A DNA stretch of 41,725 nucleotides from an uncultured Oceanospirillaceae bacterium (GTDB lineage: Bacteria; Pseudomonadota; Gammaproteobacteria; Pseudomonadales; Balneatricaceae): the NCBI GenBank assembly GCA_937136055.1, contig CAKZOD010000063.1, positions 1 to 41,725 on the forward strand. Reading direction: 5' to 3'. The position numbers were made by a program, and so were the translations under genes. The notes under the pieces are model-generated. The model did not search any database, had not been told where the DNA came from, and worked only from the letters and a program-made list of their open reading frames with translations. The stretch's first letter is position 1. The number at the start of each line of letters is the position of its first letter. Of this stretch, positions 8,782 through 17,213 are shown in pieces.

Positions 8782-9668
8782 GTGCCACCTTTAGGGCAAT
8801 TATTATAATAACGCTTAAAAATACTATTACTGCATCTGTGCAATGCGGTTTGCGCATTTGCTTGCTGCTCATAAAAACGCTTCTTCATCGTCGCGCGCTT
8901 AGTTACGATAGATGCTGTTATTACCCCAATAGATACAATAACGATCAAAATGGTCGAGAGCGCGTTGATTTCAGGCTTTAATCCCAACCTGACCTGAGAG
9001 TATATTTTCATCGGCAACGTAGTAGCACCTGGGCCAGATGCAAAGGATGCAATCACAAGATCATCAAGTGATAAAGTGAAGGCTAGCAACCAAGCAGCCG
9101 CGATTGACGGCGCTATAATAGGCAGAGTCACTTGAAAGAATGCGCTGAACTTAGTACAACCCAAATCAAGTGCTGCCTCTTCTAAAGACTCATCGAATGT
9201 CACCAATCGAGAAGACACCACAACAGCCACGTAACACATAGAAAAAGTAATATGAGCTACCGTGATTGTCCAAAACCCTCTATCCCAGCCAATAGCGACA
9301 AATAACAGCAATAGTGATAATCCTGTAATCACCTCAGGCATTACAAGAGGTGCATAAATCATCCCTGCAAATAATGTACGCCCCCTAAAAAAACCTGCGC
9401 GTGTTATTACCAGCGCTGCCAGTGTTCCAAGAATTGTTGCAAATGTGGCACTGACGACTCCCACCTTCAATGTCATTAATGCAGCATCCATGAACGCTTC
9501 ATTTTGAAACAAAGAGCTATACCACTTAGTTGAGAATCCGCCCCACACTGTCACCAACTTTGATTTGTTAAAGCTAAATACAATCAGCAACAATATTGGT
9601 ATATAGAGGAACGCAAAACCTAAGGTTAAAGAGGTAATATTGAACCAGCTAAAGCGATTGATATTCAT
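8778..9668 (-). CDS. potI: Polyamine ABC transporter permease (PotC/PotI type)
   Basis: This is the inner-membrane permease of the putrescine-type importer, 296 residues with about six hydrophobic segments. The MetI-type signature is EEAALDLGCTKFSAFFQVTLP near 185-205, which contacts the ATPase. The open frame extends 35 codons further upstream, but that part lies inside the preceding permease gene and has no membrane character. I chose the ATG at 9668 because it forms a four-base ATGA overlap with the upstream stop and begins MNINRFSWF just before the first membrane helix. The stop likewise overlaps the agmatinase start. The symbol is by similarity of operon order (potF-G-H-I). Confidence 0.9.
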   Translation of the reverse strand: MNINRFSWFNITSLTLGFAFLYIPILLLIVFSFNKSKLVTVWGGFSTKWYSSLFQNEAFMDAALMTLKVGVVSATFATILGTLAALVITRAGFFRGRTLFAGMIYAPLVMPEVITGLSLLLLFVAIGWDRGFWTITVAHITFSMCYVAVVVSSRLVTFDESLEEAALDLGCTKFSAFFQVTLPIIAPSIAAAWLLAFTLSLDDLVIASFASGPGATTLPMKIYSQVRLGLKPEINALSTILIVIVSIGVITASIVTKRATMKKRFYEQQANAQTALHRCSNSIFKRYYNNCPKGGT

Positions 9669-10576
9669 TGTCCTTGCTCCTTCAGCTCTTTTTCCTGCAT
9701 TTTCTGAAACAGCACTATCGGCACGATCAACAACATTAACAATATGACTGCAACCGCAGATGATACCGGCCAATCTCGATTATTAAAGAACTCGCCCCAC
9801 AGTGTTTTACCGATCATTAACGTACTGGAACCGCCCAGTAAATCCGGTATAACAAACTCACCCATTGCAGGTATAAAGACTAAGAAACAGCCGGCAATAA
9901 TACCCGGCAGCGCAAGTGGCACGACAATCACCCAAAATGTTTTGAACTGAGAGCACCCCAAATCTAGCGCGGCTTCTAACAAGCTGTAATCAATTTTTTC
10001 TAAGGTGGCATACAAAGGTAAAACCATAAAGGGCAAATAGGAGTAAACAATCCCAATATAAACTGCGATATCCGTATTCAGGATAACCAAAGGCTGGTCG
10101 ATAATGCCGAAATAAATCAATGCGTTATTCAAAAGACCTTCTTGTTTTAAAATACCAATCCAAGCGTACACACGAATCAAAAAGCTAGTCCAAAATGGCA
10201 AAATTATCAGCATCACGAGTGTTGCTCGCCATTGACTAGGTGTTTTTGCCATGCCGTAGGCAATCGGAAAACCGATCAACAAGGTAAAAATTGTAGAGAG
10301 CGTTGCTATTTTCAAGCTTGAGAAATATGAACGCCAATACAATTCATCTTCTGTCAGCAACAAATAGTTTTCTAAATCAAATTCACTGATTAAAGTCCAG
10401 AGGCCAATAATCCCCTCTTCACTATTAAAAACAGGGGTGTAGGGTGGTCGTGCTGTCGCCATATCCGATAGAGACATTTTGATAACAGAGCCGAAGGGTA
10501 GCAAGAAAAGAAAGAACAGCCACAAAAATGGAATCGCAATTAATGCAACCCTGCCCCAATTTACGTTATTTTTCAT
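9665..10576 (-). CDS. potH: Polyamine ABC transporter permease (PotB/PotH type)
   Basis: This 303-residue inner-membrane permease has an N-terminal hydrophobic helix (IALIPFLWLFFLFLLPFG region), a periplasmic stretch to about residue 85, and then the MetI-type core. The EAA signature LLEAALDLGCSQFKTFWVIVVPLALPG lies near 200-225 and contacts the ATP-binding subunit. It forms the translocation pore with the next permease, which overlaps it by four bases. The ATPase gene ends 8 nt upstream. The tight packing and order match E. coli potFGHI and Pseudomonas spuDFGH. Confidence 0.9.
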   Translation of the reverse strand: MKNNVNWGRVALIAIPFLWLFFLFLLPFGSVIKMSLSDMATARPPYTPVFNSEEGIIGLWTLISEFDLENYLLLTEDELYWRSYFSSLKIATLSTIFTLLIGFPIAYGMAKTPSQWRATLVMLIILPFWTSFLIRVYAWIGILKQEGLLNNALIYFGIIDQPLVILNTDIAVYIGIVYSYLPFMVLPLYATLEKIDYSLLEAALDLGCSQFKTFWVIVVPLALPGIIAGCFLVFIPAMGEFVIPDLLGGSSTLMIGKTLWGEFFNNRDWPVSSAVAVILLMLLIVPIVLFQKMQEKELKEQGQ

Positions 10577-10584
10577 CGCGGCAC

Positions 10585-11745
10585 CTACTTTGTTAATATA
10601 ACGGGAGCATCACTGTGCCAGGAAAGCCAAACATCATCTTCCCATGTGATTCTTCGCTTTCTGAGGCGGTTGCGATTGACGCGCTGCGCCTTTATAAAAG
10701 TACCGTCAGACAATTGCACATGATAGGTTGAGGTATTACCGACATAAGCAATGTCCCACACCTTCCCTTTAATGCAATTGTTAGTAAATCCTGGCTTTTC
10801 TTTACTGATTTCGATCTTCTCAGGACGTAACGCCAACCACGCTTTTTCATCAGCCGATAACTCTATCTCTCCTTGAGCGACCAATTCACCGTGTGACGAG
10901 CTTTGAAAATGCTGAAGCTTGGTATCTGACTCACTTATAGACTGCTTTATATAAGCGCCTTCAATAAAGTTTACATCGCCTATAAAGTCAGCAACATAGC
11001 GAGAGTTTGGCTGTTCATAGATAATATCTGGGGTTGCAACTTGCTTCACCTTACCCAAATCCATGACAGCAATACGACTAGATACAGTCATCGCCTCTTC
11101 TTGATCGTGGGTAACGATGACAAACGTCATACCTAGTTTCTCTTGTAAGTTAACAAGCTCGAATTGAGTTTGTTCGCGTAATTTTTTGTCAAGTGCACCT
11201 AAAGGCTCATCAAGCAACAAGAGCTTAGGTTTCTTTGCTAAAGACCTTGCAAGTGCAACGCGCTGTCTCTGACCACCTGATAACTGCTGTGGCTTCCTAT
11301 TTGCAAAAGGCTCTAGCTGCACTAGCGAGAGCATCTCATCAACACGTGCATTAATCTCACGTTTTGACTTACCTTCTTGCTTTAGACCAAAGGCAATATT
11401 TTGCGCCACACTCATGTGCGGAAATAATGCATAAGATTGAAACATCATGTTAATTGGGCGCTTATTTGGCGGTATAGCAGAGATATCCTCACCTGAGATA
11501 AGAATGCGCCCTTTGGTCGGTACTTCAAAACCTGCCAGCAATCTCATCAGCGTTGTTTTGCCGCAACCAGATGGGCCTAGTAGTGAATAGAACTCGCGCT
11601 CATAGATATCGAGAGTTAAATTATCGATGGCTGTAAAATCACCGTATTTCTTAGTTACATTTTCAAAGCGAATTAAAGGTGCTTGCGCAGGGTCTAACCA
11701 CGGCGCGAAATCACTCGCAGGCTCGGCTGGTTTGGGAGCGTTCAT
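10585..11745 (-). CDS. potG: Polyamine ABC transporter ATP-binding protein (PotA/PotG type)
   Basis: This 386-residue ATPase energises putrescine or spermidine import at the inner face of the membrane. Walker A is GPSGCGKT (57-64), the ABC signature LSGGQ (155-159), Walker B LLLLDEP (176-181) and the switch histidine lies in IVTHDQEEA. A C-terminal regulatory TOBE-like region (about 260-386) carries LALRPEKIEI. Length and N-terminal extension (APWLDPAQAPLIRFENVTK) match PotG rather than the shorter MalK types. The start is backed by AGGAAAT six bases upstream. It lies 115 nt after the binding-protein gene, with a small hairpin between them. Confidence 0.93.
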   Translation of the reverse strand: MNAPKPAEPASDFAPWLDPAQAPLIRFENVTKKYGDFTAIDNLTLDIYEREFYSLLGPSGCGKTTLMRLLAGFEVPTKGRILISGEDISAIPPNKRPINMMFQSYALFPHMSVAQNIAFGLKQEGKSKREINARVDEMLSLVQLEPFANRKPQQLSGGQRQRVALARSLAKKPKLLLLDEPLGALDKKLREQTQFELVNLQEKLGMTFVIVTHDQEEAMTVSSRIAVMDLGKVKQVATPDIIYEQPNSRYVADFIGDVNFIEGAYIKQSISESDTKLQHFQSSSHGELVAQGEIELSADEKAWLALRPEKIEISKEKPGFTNNCIKGKVWDIAYVGNTSTYHVQLSDGTFIKAQRVNRNRLRKRRITWEDDVWLSWHSDAPVILTK

Positions 11746-11778
11746 ATTATTTCCTAAATAAATCAGTCTATTAACTAA

Positions 11779-11797
11779 GAAGCAGTAAACTGCCTTC
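11779..11797 (-). other. Small intercistronic hairpin between binding protein and ATPase
   Basis: On the minus strand GAAGGCAGT pairs with ACTGCTTC around a TTT-like loop, with one bulged G. Such hairpins after periplasmic binding-protein genes often reduce read-through or protect the upstream mRNA, giving more binding protein than ATPase. This is weak, and I offer it as a possibility only. Confidence 0.35.
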
Positions 11798-11860
11798 CTC
11801 GCACTGCGCCATCACAGACAAGAAAGGCATAAAAGGACAGAGATTAAGCAGTATTATTGA

Positions 11861-12973
11861 TTACTGCCCCGTTTTGATACGTGTCCACGTTCTATTCAAG
11901 TGGCGAGTGTATTTAGGGCCATCTGCAGTATGAGTAAATAAGTTACTCATTACTTTATCAGTTGGATAAATAGCAGGATCTTCTAACACTGATTTATCAA
12001 TGAATTTTTGAGACGCTAAATTACCATTGGCATAATTTATGTAATTAGTTGCTTTAGCAATTACTTCAGGACGAAGTACATAGTTCAAGAAGAGATGTGC
12101 TTCTTCGACATTTTTAGCATCCGATGGGATAGCCATTTGATCGAACCACACTTGGGCACCCTCTTTAGGAATACGATATCCCACAGTAACACCGTTATCC
12201 GCTTCTGAAGCTCTGTCTCTTGCTTGTAAAATATCACCTGACCATGCCAGCGCTAAACATGCATCCCCATTGGCAAGCGCACTGATAAATTCAGAAGAGT
12301 GGAACTTGCGAATAAAAGGCTTCACTTTATTGAATACTTCAGCCGCTTTTTTAATATCATCCTTATCTTTGCTGTTTGGATCTAAGCCTAAATACTGCAG
12401 CGCTGCGGGAATCGTTTCTGTTGGTGCATCAAGCACATAAATACCACAGTCAGCTAACTTAGCAGCATTGGCAGGATCAAATAGCAAGCTATAAGAATCG
12501 ACAGGTGGATTTTCAATGCGCTCCTCTACTTTCTCTTTGGAATAACCAATACCTGTAGTTCCCCACATGTAGTTAATAGAGTAAGCATTGTCGGGATCGT
12601 ACGCGGATGTTACTTTTTGAATTTGATCCCACGCATTCCCTAGATTTGTAAGCTTAGATTTATCGAGTTTTTGGAAAATCCCCGCTTTAATTTGACGCTT
12701 TAAGAACGCACCTGAAGGCGTCACTATGTCGTAACCTGATGCACCGGTAAGCATTTTAGTTTCTAACAGTTCGTTAGAATCAAAAACATCATAGTTAACT
12801 TTAATGCCTGTTTCTTTTTCAAAGTCAGCGATAATCGATTCATCAATGTAATCTGACCAGTTGTATACATTGACGGTGCGATCTGCCCCTTGTGCATTTG
12901 CAAAGAAAAATGCACTTGCCACTGCCGATGCTATTAGTGTTTTTTTATAGGTTGCCGAGCTAAACATATTCAT
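11861..12973 (-). CDS. potF: Periplasmic polyamine (putrescine-type) binding protein
   Basis: This is a 370-residue secreted binding protein. Residues 1 to about 29 form a Sec signal peptide (KKTLIASAVASAFFFANAQG). The mature part starts with VNVYNWSDYID; the Trp-Ser-Asp of this segment corresponds to putrescine-binding residues in PotF. LALAWSGDILQAR further on contains the conserved aspartate that holds the amine. These marks point to a PotF/SpuD-type putrescine protein rather than a spermidine-only PotD. It is the first gene of the minus-strand transport operon and follows the palindromic operator at 13050-13065. A GAGGA ribosome-binding site lies just before the ATG. Confidence 0.93.
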   Translation of the reverse strand: MNMFSSATYKKTLIASAVASAFFFANAQGADRTVNVYNWSDYIDESIIADFEKETGIKVNYDVFDSNELLETKMLTGASGYDIVTPSGAFLKRQIKAGIFQKLDKSKLTNLGNAWDQIQKVTSAYDPDNAYSINYMWGTTGIGYSKEKVEERIENPPVDSYSLLFDPANAAKLADCGIYVLDAPTETIPAALQYLGLDPNSKDKDDIKKAAEVFNKVKPFIRKFHSSEFISALANGDACLALAWSGDILQARDRASEADNGVTVGYRIPKEGAQVWFDQMAIPSDAKNVEEAHLFLNYVLRPEVIAKATNYINYANGNLASQKFIDKSVLEDPAIYPTDKVMSNLFTHTADGPKYTRHLNRTWTRIKTGQ

Positions 12974-13049
12974 ATCCTCGTTAATTATTTTTACTGTTCA
13001 AGGTCACTAACTCGGTTAAAAATCGCACATTTAAAATGAATAATCAACT

Positions 13050-13065
13050 TTTTGTGATCACAAAA
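13050..13065. promoter_or_regulatory. 16-bp palindromic operator upstream of the polyamine transport operon
   Basis: TTTTGTGATCACAAAA is a perfect 16-bp palindrome in the 237-bp divergent region between the binding-protein gene (minus) and the GntR gene (plus). The identical 16-mer recurs at 14054-14069. Its TTGT-N4-ACAA core fits the short-spaced inverted repeats bound by FadR-subfamily GntR regulators. It is too tightly spaced to be a CRP site. Confidence 0.8.
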
Positions 13066-13210
13066 CAAGTTTTTTAACCCTTAGCTATTGTTAAAAGCGT
13101 TATATTAATCCATCCTTTACAGCACAAAGCCACGATGTGCTAGGTAACGAGAACCTCAAAAAGCCATGGTTTTGATTATTAAAATAAAAAATATTCGCTA
13201 GGATAAACAA

Positions 13211-13858
13211 ATGCAATCGAGCCCTCTGACCGTTAATGAATCAACCTACCGCGCCCTTCGTGAAAAAATCCTGTTTGGCGATATGCTTCCAGGTCGACCT
13301 GTCACACTGCGCGGCTTAGCAGAATCTCTCAATGTAAGCCCAACGCCTATTAGAGAATCCGTGCGCCGCTTGATCGCTGAACGCGCTTTAACAATGCATG
13401 ATAATCGCCGCGTATCTATTCCTGTAATGACGGCAAAGCGCTTTCAAGAAATTCGCCTAGCAAGGTTACTATTGGAGCCAGAACTTGCTTGCCTAGCCAT
13501 GAGTAGCATTGATCAAGCAGGTATCAACGAGCTAATCGAAATAGACCTAAAAACAGATAAAGCTGTTGAAAATGATGATGTTGAGGGATATATGCGAGGT
13601 AATTATGACTTCCATTTTACTATTTATCGCCATGCATCGAGCGATGTATTACTAAGTTTAGTCGATAGCCTCTGGTTACAATTCGGCCCATATATGCGCC
13701 AAGTTTATAATCATTTGGATAGTATTACATTAGATGATAAACACCGTGTTGCCACTCGCGCCCTTAAAAACAACGATGTGATTGCTTTCAAAAACGCCAT
13801 TATGGAAGATTTGCAACAAGGCATGACCTATATCGATGCAAGCAATAGCGATTTATAA
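13211..13858 (+). CDS. GntR-family (FadR/FCD subfamily) transcriptional regulator
   Basis: This is a 215-residue regulator. Residues about 8-72 form the winged helix, with the recognition region VSPTPIRESVRRLIAE. The all-helical FCD ligand domain (about 78-205) carries likely metal or ligand residues in NYDFHFTIYRHA and near the TRALKN segment. FCD regulators usually bind a small organic acid or amine-derived metabolite. The gene lies between the two polyamine arms and is divergent from the transporter operon. Identical palindromes flank it at 13050 and 14054. I infer that it controls both arms, with a polyamine or gamma-glutamyl intermediate as the likely inducer. A short terminator follows at 13975. 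Confidence 0.9.
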   Translation: MQSSPLTVNESTYRALREKILFGDMLPGRPVTLRGLAESLNVSPTPIRESVRRLIAERALTMHDNRRVSIPVMTAKRFQEIRLARLLLEPELACLAMSSIDQAGINELIEIDLKTDKAVENDDVEGYMRGNYDFHFTIYRHASSDVLLSLVDSLWLQFGPYMRQVYNHLDSITLDDKHRVATRALKNNDVIAFKNAIMEDLQQGMTYIDASNSDL

Positions 13859-13974
13859 TCCTTAACTTCTCTAAAAAAAATTATAGATTTCCTAGAATTT
13901 AAGGGAAAATTGTCTTTTATCACAGAATATTTTTACTATCATCGGTGAATTTTTACAGCCCCACCCCTCGTCGT

Positions 13975-13998
13975 AAAAGGCATTCACACGCCTTTTTT
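13975..13998 (+). terminator. Probable terminator of the GntR gene
   Basis: AAAAGGC (13975-13981) pairs with GCCTTTT (13990-13996) over an 8-nt loop and runs into a T tract. The stem is only 7 bp, but its position 117 nt after the stop and the T run make it credible. Confidence 0.6.
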
Positions 13999-14053
13999 AA
14001 CCTAAAGATTAACCCCTAAATCGCAAAAAACAAAAAATTGATTGACATTATTT

Positions 14054-14069
14054 TTTTGTGATCACAAAA
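14054..14069. promoter_or_regulatory. 16-bp palindromic operator upstream of the second synthetase
   Basis: This is a second exact copy of TTTTGTGATCACAAAA. It ends 13 bp before the predicted -35 at 14083, so its centre is about 56 bp before the likely transcription start. That position is compatible with activation as well as repression. Confidence 0.8.
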
Positions 14070-14082
14070 TGAAATACAAGTT

Positions 14083-14111
14083 TCTACAAGAAAAGTTAGT
14101 CGCTTTATAAT
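14083..14111 (+). promoter_or_regulatory. Predicted sigma70 promoter of the synthetase-aminotransferase-oxidase arm
   Basis: There is a -35 TCTACA at 14083-14088, a 17-bp spacer and a perfect -10 TATAAT at 14106-14111. The leader to the ATG at 14163 would be about 45 nt. The palindromic operator lies directly upstream. Confidence 0.65.
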
Positions 14112-14162
14112 GAATACCCCGTTCTTACCAAGAAACTTCCACAATAGTCTATTAGGATATTT

Positions 14163-15551
14163 ATGTCGTTAAGCAACAGAAGAGTTAATGTCGATTTAGG
14201 TAGTTTGCCAACCCATACAAAAGATCTCAAAGCGTTTATGTCTTTGCATAAAATTGATGAGGTCGAATGCACTGTTTGCGACTTACACGGTGTATCCAGA
14301 GGCAAGGCGATGCCCGCTGTAAAGTTTGGCGCATCAACGCCGACCTATCTTCCTTTTAGCATCTTCTTTCAAAGCATCACGGGGGCTTATATTAACTATG
14401 AAAGCGAAGATTACGATACCGAAACAGATTTGTTGCTGATTCCAGATTTAAGCACCATTCGCGATATCCCCTGGGCGCGTTACCCAAGCCTACATGTGAT
14501 TCACGATATACATTACATATCAGGTGAACCTGTAAGTTGCGCACCACGTAATCAGCTGAAACATATTTTAGCGCTATACAAACAAGAAGGCTGGCAACCC
14601 ATTGTTGCCCCAGAGTTAGAGTTTTACCTCACTAAAAGCAATGTAAATCCAGACGTACCTCTTGAGCCACCTGTTGGTCGTTCAGGGCGCCAAAGCGTTG
14701 GCCGCCAATCCTATTCAATGGCGGCGATTGATGAGTACGAACCCATCATTGAAGAGATCTATGAGTTCGCCGAAGCGCAAGGACTCACGATCGACACTAT
14801 CATTCAAGAAGGTGGAGCTGCTCAACTTGAAATTAATATGGATCACGGCGACCCACTGTTTCTTGCCGACAGCGTATTCATGTTCAAGCGCCTGATTAAA
14901 GAAGCTGCTCTGCGCCACAACTGTTACGCCACTTTCATGGCAAAACCTATGACTAATCAACCTGGCAGTGCTATGCACATTCATCAATCTGTCGTTGATA
15001 TTGATAGCGGTAAAAACATATTTAACGATGCCAACGATGAACCCACTGATCACTTTTATCACTTTATAGGCGGGCACCAAAAATACCTCGAAGCTGCTAC
15101 CTGTATTCTAGCCCCTTATGTCAATTCATATCGCCGATTGGTACCAAGTGGCTCTGCTCCTATTAACTTGGAATGGTCTTTTGACAATCGCTCTGCAGGT
15201 ATTCGGGTGCCAAACAGCTCCCCTGAAGCAAGACGTGTCGAGAACAGAATTGCAGGTGTAGACACCAACCCTTACAGCGCTATTGCTGTCAGTTTAGCAA
15301 CTGGCTTTTTAGGCATGAAAAATGCCATCAAACCGCGTAAAGAGTTTGTTGGCGAAGCTTATGATGCTGACTATGGTTTACCTCGTGGATTGCTCGAAGC
15401 ATTACAAAAATTCGACCAGTGCGATGAATTAAAACAAATACTTGGAGAGCAGTTCTCAAGTATTTACTTAGCTTTAAAAGCCCATGAATTTGATGAATTT
15501 ATGCAAGTAGTCAGCCCTTGGGAAAGAGAGCATTTGTTACTAACTGTGTAG
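14163..15551 (+). CDS. puuA: Glutamine-synthetase-like gamma-glutamylpolyamine synthetase (second copy)
   Basis: This is a 462-residue glutamine-synthetase-family ligase, clearly diverged from the copy at 6283-7680 but of the same PuuA/SpuB/PauA branch. Marks include VCDLHGVSRGKAMP (about 38-51), PIVAPELEFYL, EGGAAQLEINMDHGDP, ATFMAKPMTNQPGSAMHIHQS, VNSYRRLVPSGSAPINLEWSFDNRSAGIRVP and GVDTNPYSAIAVSLATG. It would attach glutamate to putrescine, the step before the PuuB oxidase encoded two genes on. Having two such ligases in one locus suggests division of labour between amines, as described for the PauA set of Pseudomonas. It sits under the palindromic operator and a strong -10. Confidence 0.88.
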   Translation: MSLSNRRVNVDLGSLPTHTKDLKAFMSLHKIDEVECTVCDLHGVSRGKAMPAVKFGASTPTYLPFSIFFQSITGAYINYESEDYDTETDLLLIPDLSTIRDIPWARYPSLHVIHDIHYISGEPVSCAPRNQLKHILALYKQEGWQPIVAPELEFYLTKSNVNPDVPLEPPVGRSGRQSVGRQSYSMAAIDEYEPIIEEIYEFAEAQGLTIDTIIQEGGAAQLEINMDHGDPLFLADSVFMFKRLIKEAALRHNCYATFMAKPMTNQPGSAMHIHQSVVDIDSGKNIFNDANDEPTDHFYHFIGGHQKYLEAATCILAPYVNSYRRLVPSGSAPINLEWSFDNRSAGIRVPNSSPEARRVENRIAGVDTNPYSAIAVSLATGFLGMKNAIKPRKEFVGEAYDADYGLPRGLLEALQKFDQCDELKQILGEQFSSIYLALKAHEFDEFMQVVSPWEREHLLLTV

Positions 15552-15602
15552 CATTGCGGTTCGTCACAACCTTAATTAACTAAAAACAACAAGCCATTAT
15601 TC

Positions 15603-15619
15603 CACTGATTTAATCAGTG
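15603..15619 (+). other. Short palindrome between synthetase and aminotransferase genes
   Basis: CACTGATT-T-AATCAGTG is a perfect inverted repeat in the 117-nt gap. It has no T tract and is not the 16-bp operator. It may be a minor attenuating hairpin or a protein-binding site. Confidence 0.4.
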
Positions 15620-15668
15620 TTTAGCGGGCATAATTCTCACTAAAGAAATGTTATAGGAGCACCCTCAA

Positions 15669-17048
15669 ATGACATTCAACACAAAAGATTTGCAACAAAC
15701 TAATAGCGCCCATCACATGCAGCCTTTTACTGATAACAAAGCATTAGCTGATAAAGGTGCACGTATTATTACGCGTGCAGACGGCTGTTATATTTGGGAC
15801 TCTGAAGGCAACAAAATCCTTGATGGAATGGCGGGTCTTTGGTGTATGAATGTAGGTTATGGTCGTGATGAAATAGCAGATGCGGCCGCTCAACAAATGC
15901 GCGAATTACCCTACTACAATACTTTTTTTCAAACCACCCACCCGCCGGTTATTGAGCTATCAAAAAAGATTGCATCACTCGCACCCGATCATGTTAATCA
16001 AGTATTTTTTACCGGTTCTGGCTCTGATGCTAACGATACTGTTTTGCGTATGGTTCGCCACTATTGGTCAAGCCTGGGCAAAAAATCAAAGAAAGGTATT
16101 ATCTCACGTAAAAATGCTTACCACGGCTCAACAGTTGCCGGCGCGAGTCTAGGCGGCATGAAAGGCATGCATGAGCAAGGTGATTTACCGATTCCACATA
16201 TCACTTATATTAACCAACCTTATTGGTATGGTGAAGGCGGTGATTTAGACCCGGAGCAGTTCGGTCTTCAAAGAGCTCAAGAGCTTGAAGCTGAAATTGA
16301 TCGCCTTGGTGAAGAAAATGTCGCTGCATTTATTGCAGAGCCTGTACAAGGTGCTGGCGGGGTAATCATTCCACCAGCAAGTTACTGGCCTGAAATCCAA
16401 CGCATTTGCGATGCTCGCAATATTTTACTGATTGCCGATGAAGTCATTTGTGGCTTTGGCCGCACAGGTAGCTGGTTTGGTAGTGATACGTTCAATATCA
16501 AACCTGATTTCATGCCAATTGCCAAAGGCTTAAGCTCAGGCTACCTTCCTATTGGTGGTGTAATGCTAAGTGATCGCGTCTCTAAAGTGCTACTTGAAGA
16601 AGGCGGTGAATTTAATCATGGCTACACCTACTCAGGCCACCCTGCTGCTTGTGCTGCTGCATTAAAGAACCTTGAAATCATTGAACGCGAAAACCTAGTA
16701 GAGCGTGTACGCGATGACATCGGCCCTTACATGCAAAAGCGCTGGCAGGAACTTGCACAGCACCCAATTGTTGGTGAAGCGCGTATGATCGGTTTAATGG
16801 GTGCTATTGAACTCAGCCCAGATAAAGCAAATCGCGCGCCATTTAAAGTAAAGGAAGGTACCGTTGGTTTTATTTGCCGTGAATTCTGCTTTGAGAACAA
16901 CTTAGTGATGCGCCATGTCGGTGATACTATGATTATTTCTCCTCCTTTAGTTATCTCACACGCTGAAGTTGATGAGCTGATAGAGAAAGCAACACGCTGC
17001 TTAGACCTAACTTGGCAGCGTATTAACGAAGCGGGCTACTGTGAGTAA
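15669..17048 (+). CDS. spuC: Class III aminotransferase, putrescine (polyamine)-pyruvate type
   Basis: This 459-residue PLP enzyme of the omega-amino acid/diamine transaminase group would convert putrescine plus pyruvate into 4-aminobutyraldehyde (or pyrroline) plus alanine. Key parts are FFTGSGSDANDT (phosphate-binding, about 113-124), AYHGSTVAGASLGG, D257 in LIADEVICGFGRTG and the Schiff-base lysine K286 in PIAKGLSSGYLPIGG. Length and motifs fit Pseudomonas SpuC; beta-alanine-pyruvate or other diamine transaminases are close alternatives. It lies between the ligase and the oxidase of the gamma-glutamyl route, so the locus encodes two entry points to GABA. The ribosome-binding site GGAGC is 9 nt before the ATG. 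Confidence 0.9.
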   Translation: MTFNTKDLQQTNSAHHMQPFTDNKALADKGARIITRADGCYIWDSEGNKILDGMAGLWCMNVGYGRDEIADAAAQQMRELPYYNTFFQTTHPPVIELSKKIASLAPDHVNQVFFTGSGSDANDTVLRMVRHYWSSLGKKSKKGIISRKNAYHGSTVAGASLGGMKGMHEQGDLPIPHITYINQPYWYGEGGDLDPEQFGLQRAQELEAEIDRLGEENVAAFIAEPVQGAGGVIIPPASYWPEIQRICDARNILLIADEVICGFGRTGSWFGSDTFNIKPDFMPIAKGLSSGYLPIGGVMLSDRVSKVLLEEGGEFNHGYTYSGHPAACAAALKNLEIIERENLVERVRDDIGPYMQKRWQELAQHPIVGEARMIGLMGAIELSPDKANRAPFKVKEGTVGFICREFCFENNLVMRHVGDTMIISPPLVISHAEVDELIEKATRCLDLTWQRINEAGYCE

Positions 17049-17092
17049 TCTCTACGCGCTTTAAAGAATACTCTATGACTTTAAAGCTCACA

Positions 17093-17123
17093 CTGCCTCT
17101 AGCGCGCTTCGCGCGAGAGGCAG
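17093..17123 (+). other. Strong GC-rich hairpin between aminotransferase and oxidase genes
   Basis: CTGCCTCT-A-GCGCG pairs with CGCGC-G-AGAGGCAG around a CTT loop, giving 13 pairs with a single A-G mismatch. It is strikingly GC-rich for this region and lacks a T tract, so it looks like an mRNA-stabilising or read-through-limiting element rather than a full terminator. Confidence 0.65.
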
Positions 17124-17213
17124 GCGCTTAATAGCTTTCAGTAACGCCTTTTCAAGCAACTGTTTTTACTGTTGCTCAAACCTTATTTCACTAGACATTT
17201 ATCTAGGACAATC

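Noticed and set aside
9669..9773. 35-codon N-terminal extension of the second polyamine permease
   Set aside because: It lies wholly inside the preceding permease gene, has no membrane character, and the ATGA overlap gives a natural start at 9668.
13050..14069. CRP/FNR-type sites as an explanation of TTTTGTGATCACAAAA
   Set aside because: CRP needs TGTGA and TCACA separated by six bases; here they abut directly. The GntR gene lies between the two copies.
14715..15080. 121-codon minus-strand frame opposite the second synthetase
   Set aside because: It is a shadow of the conserved glutamine-synthetase core on the other strand.
17172..17213. 14-codon TTG-initiated extension of the PuuB-like oxidase
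   Set aside because: It lacks a ribosome-binding site, whereas the ATG at 17214 has AGGAC and matches the family N terminus.
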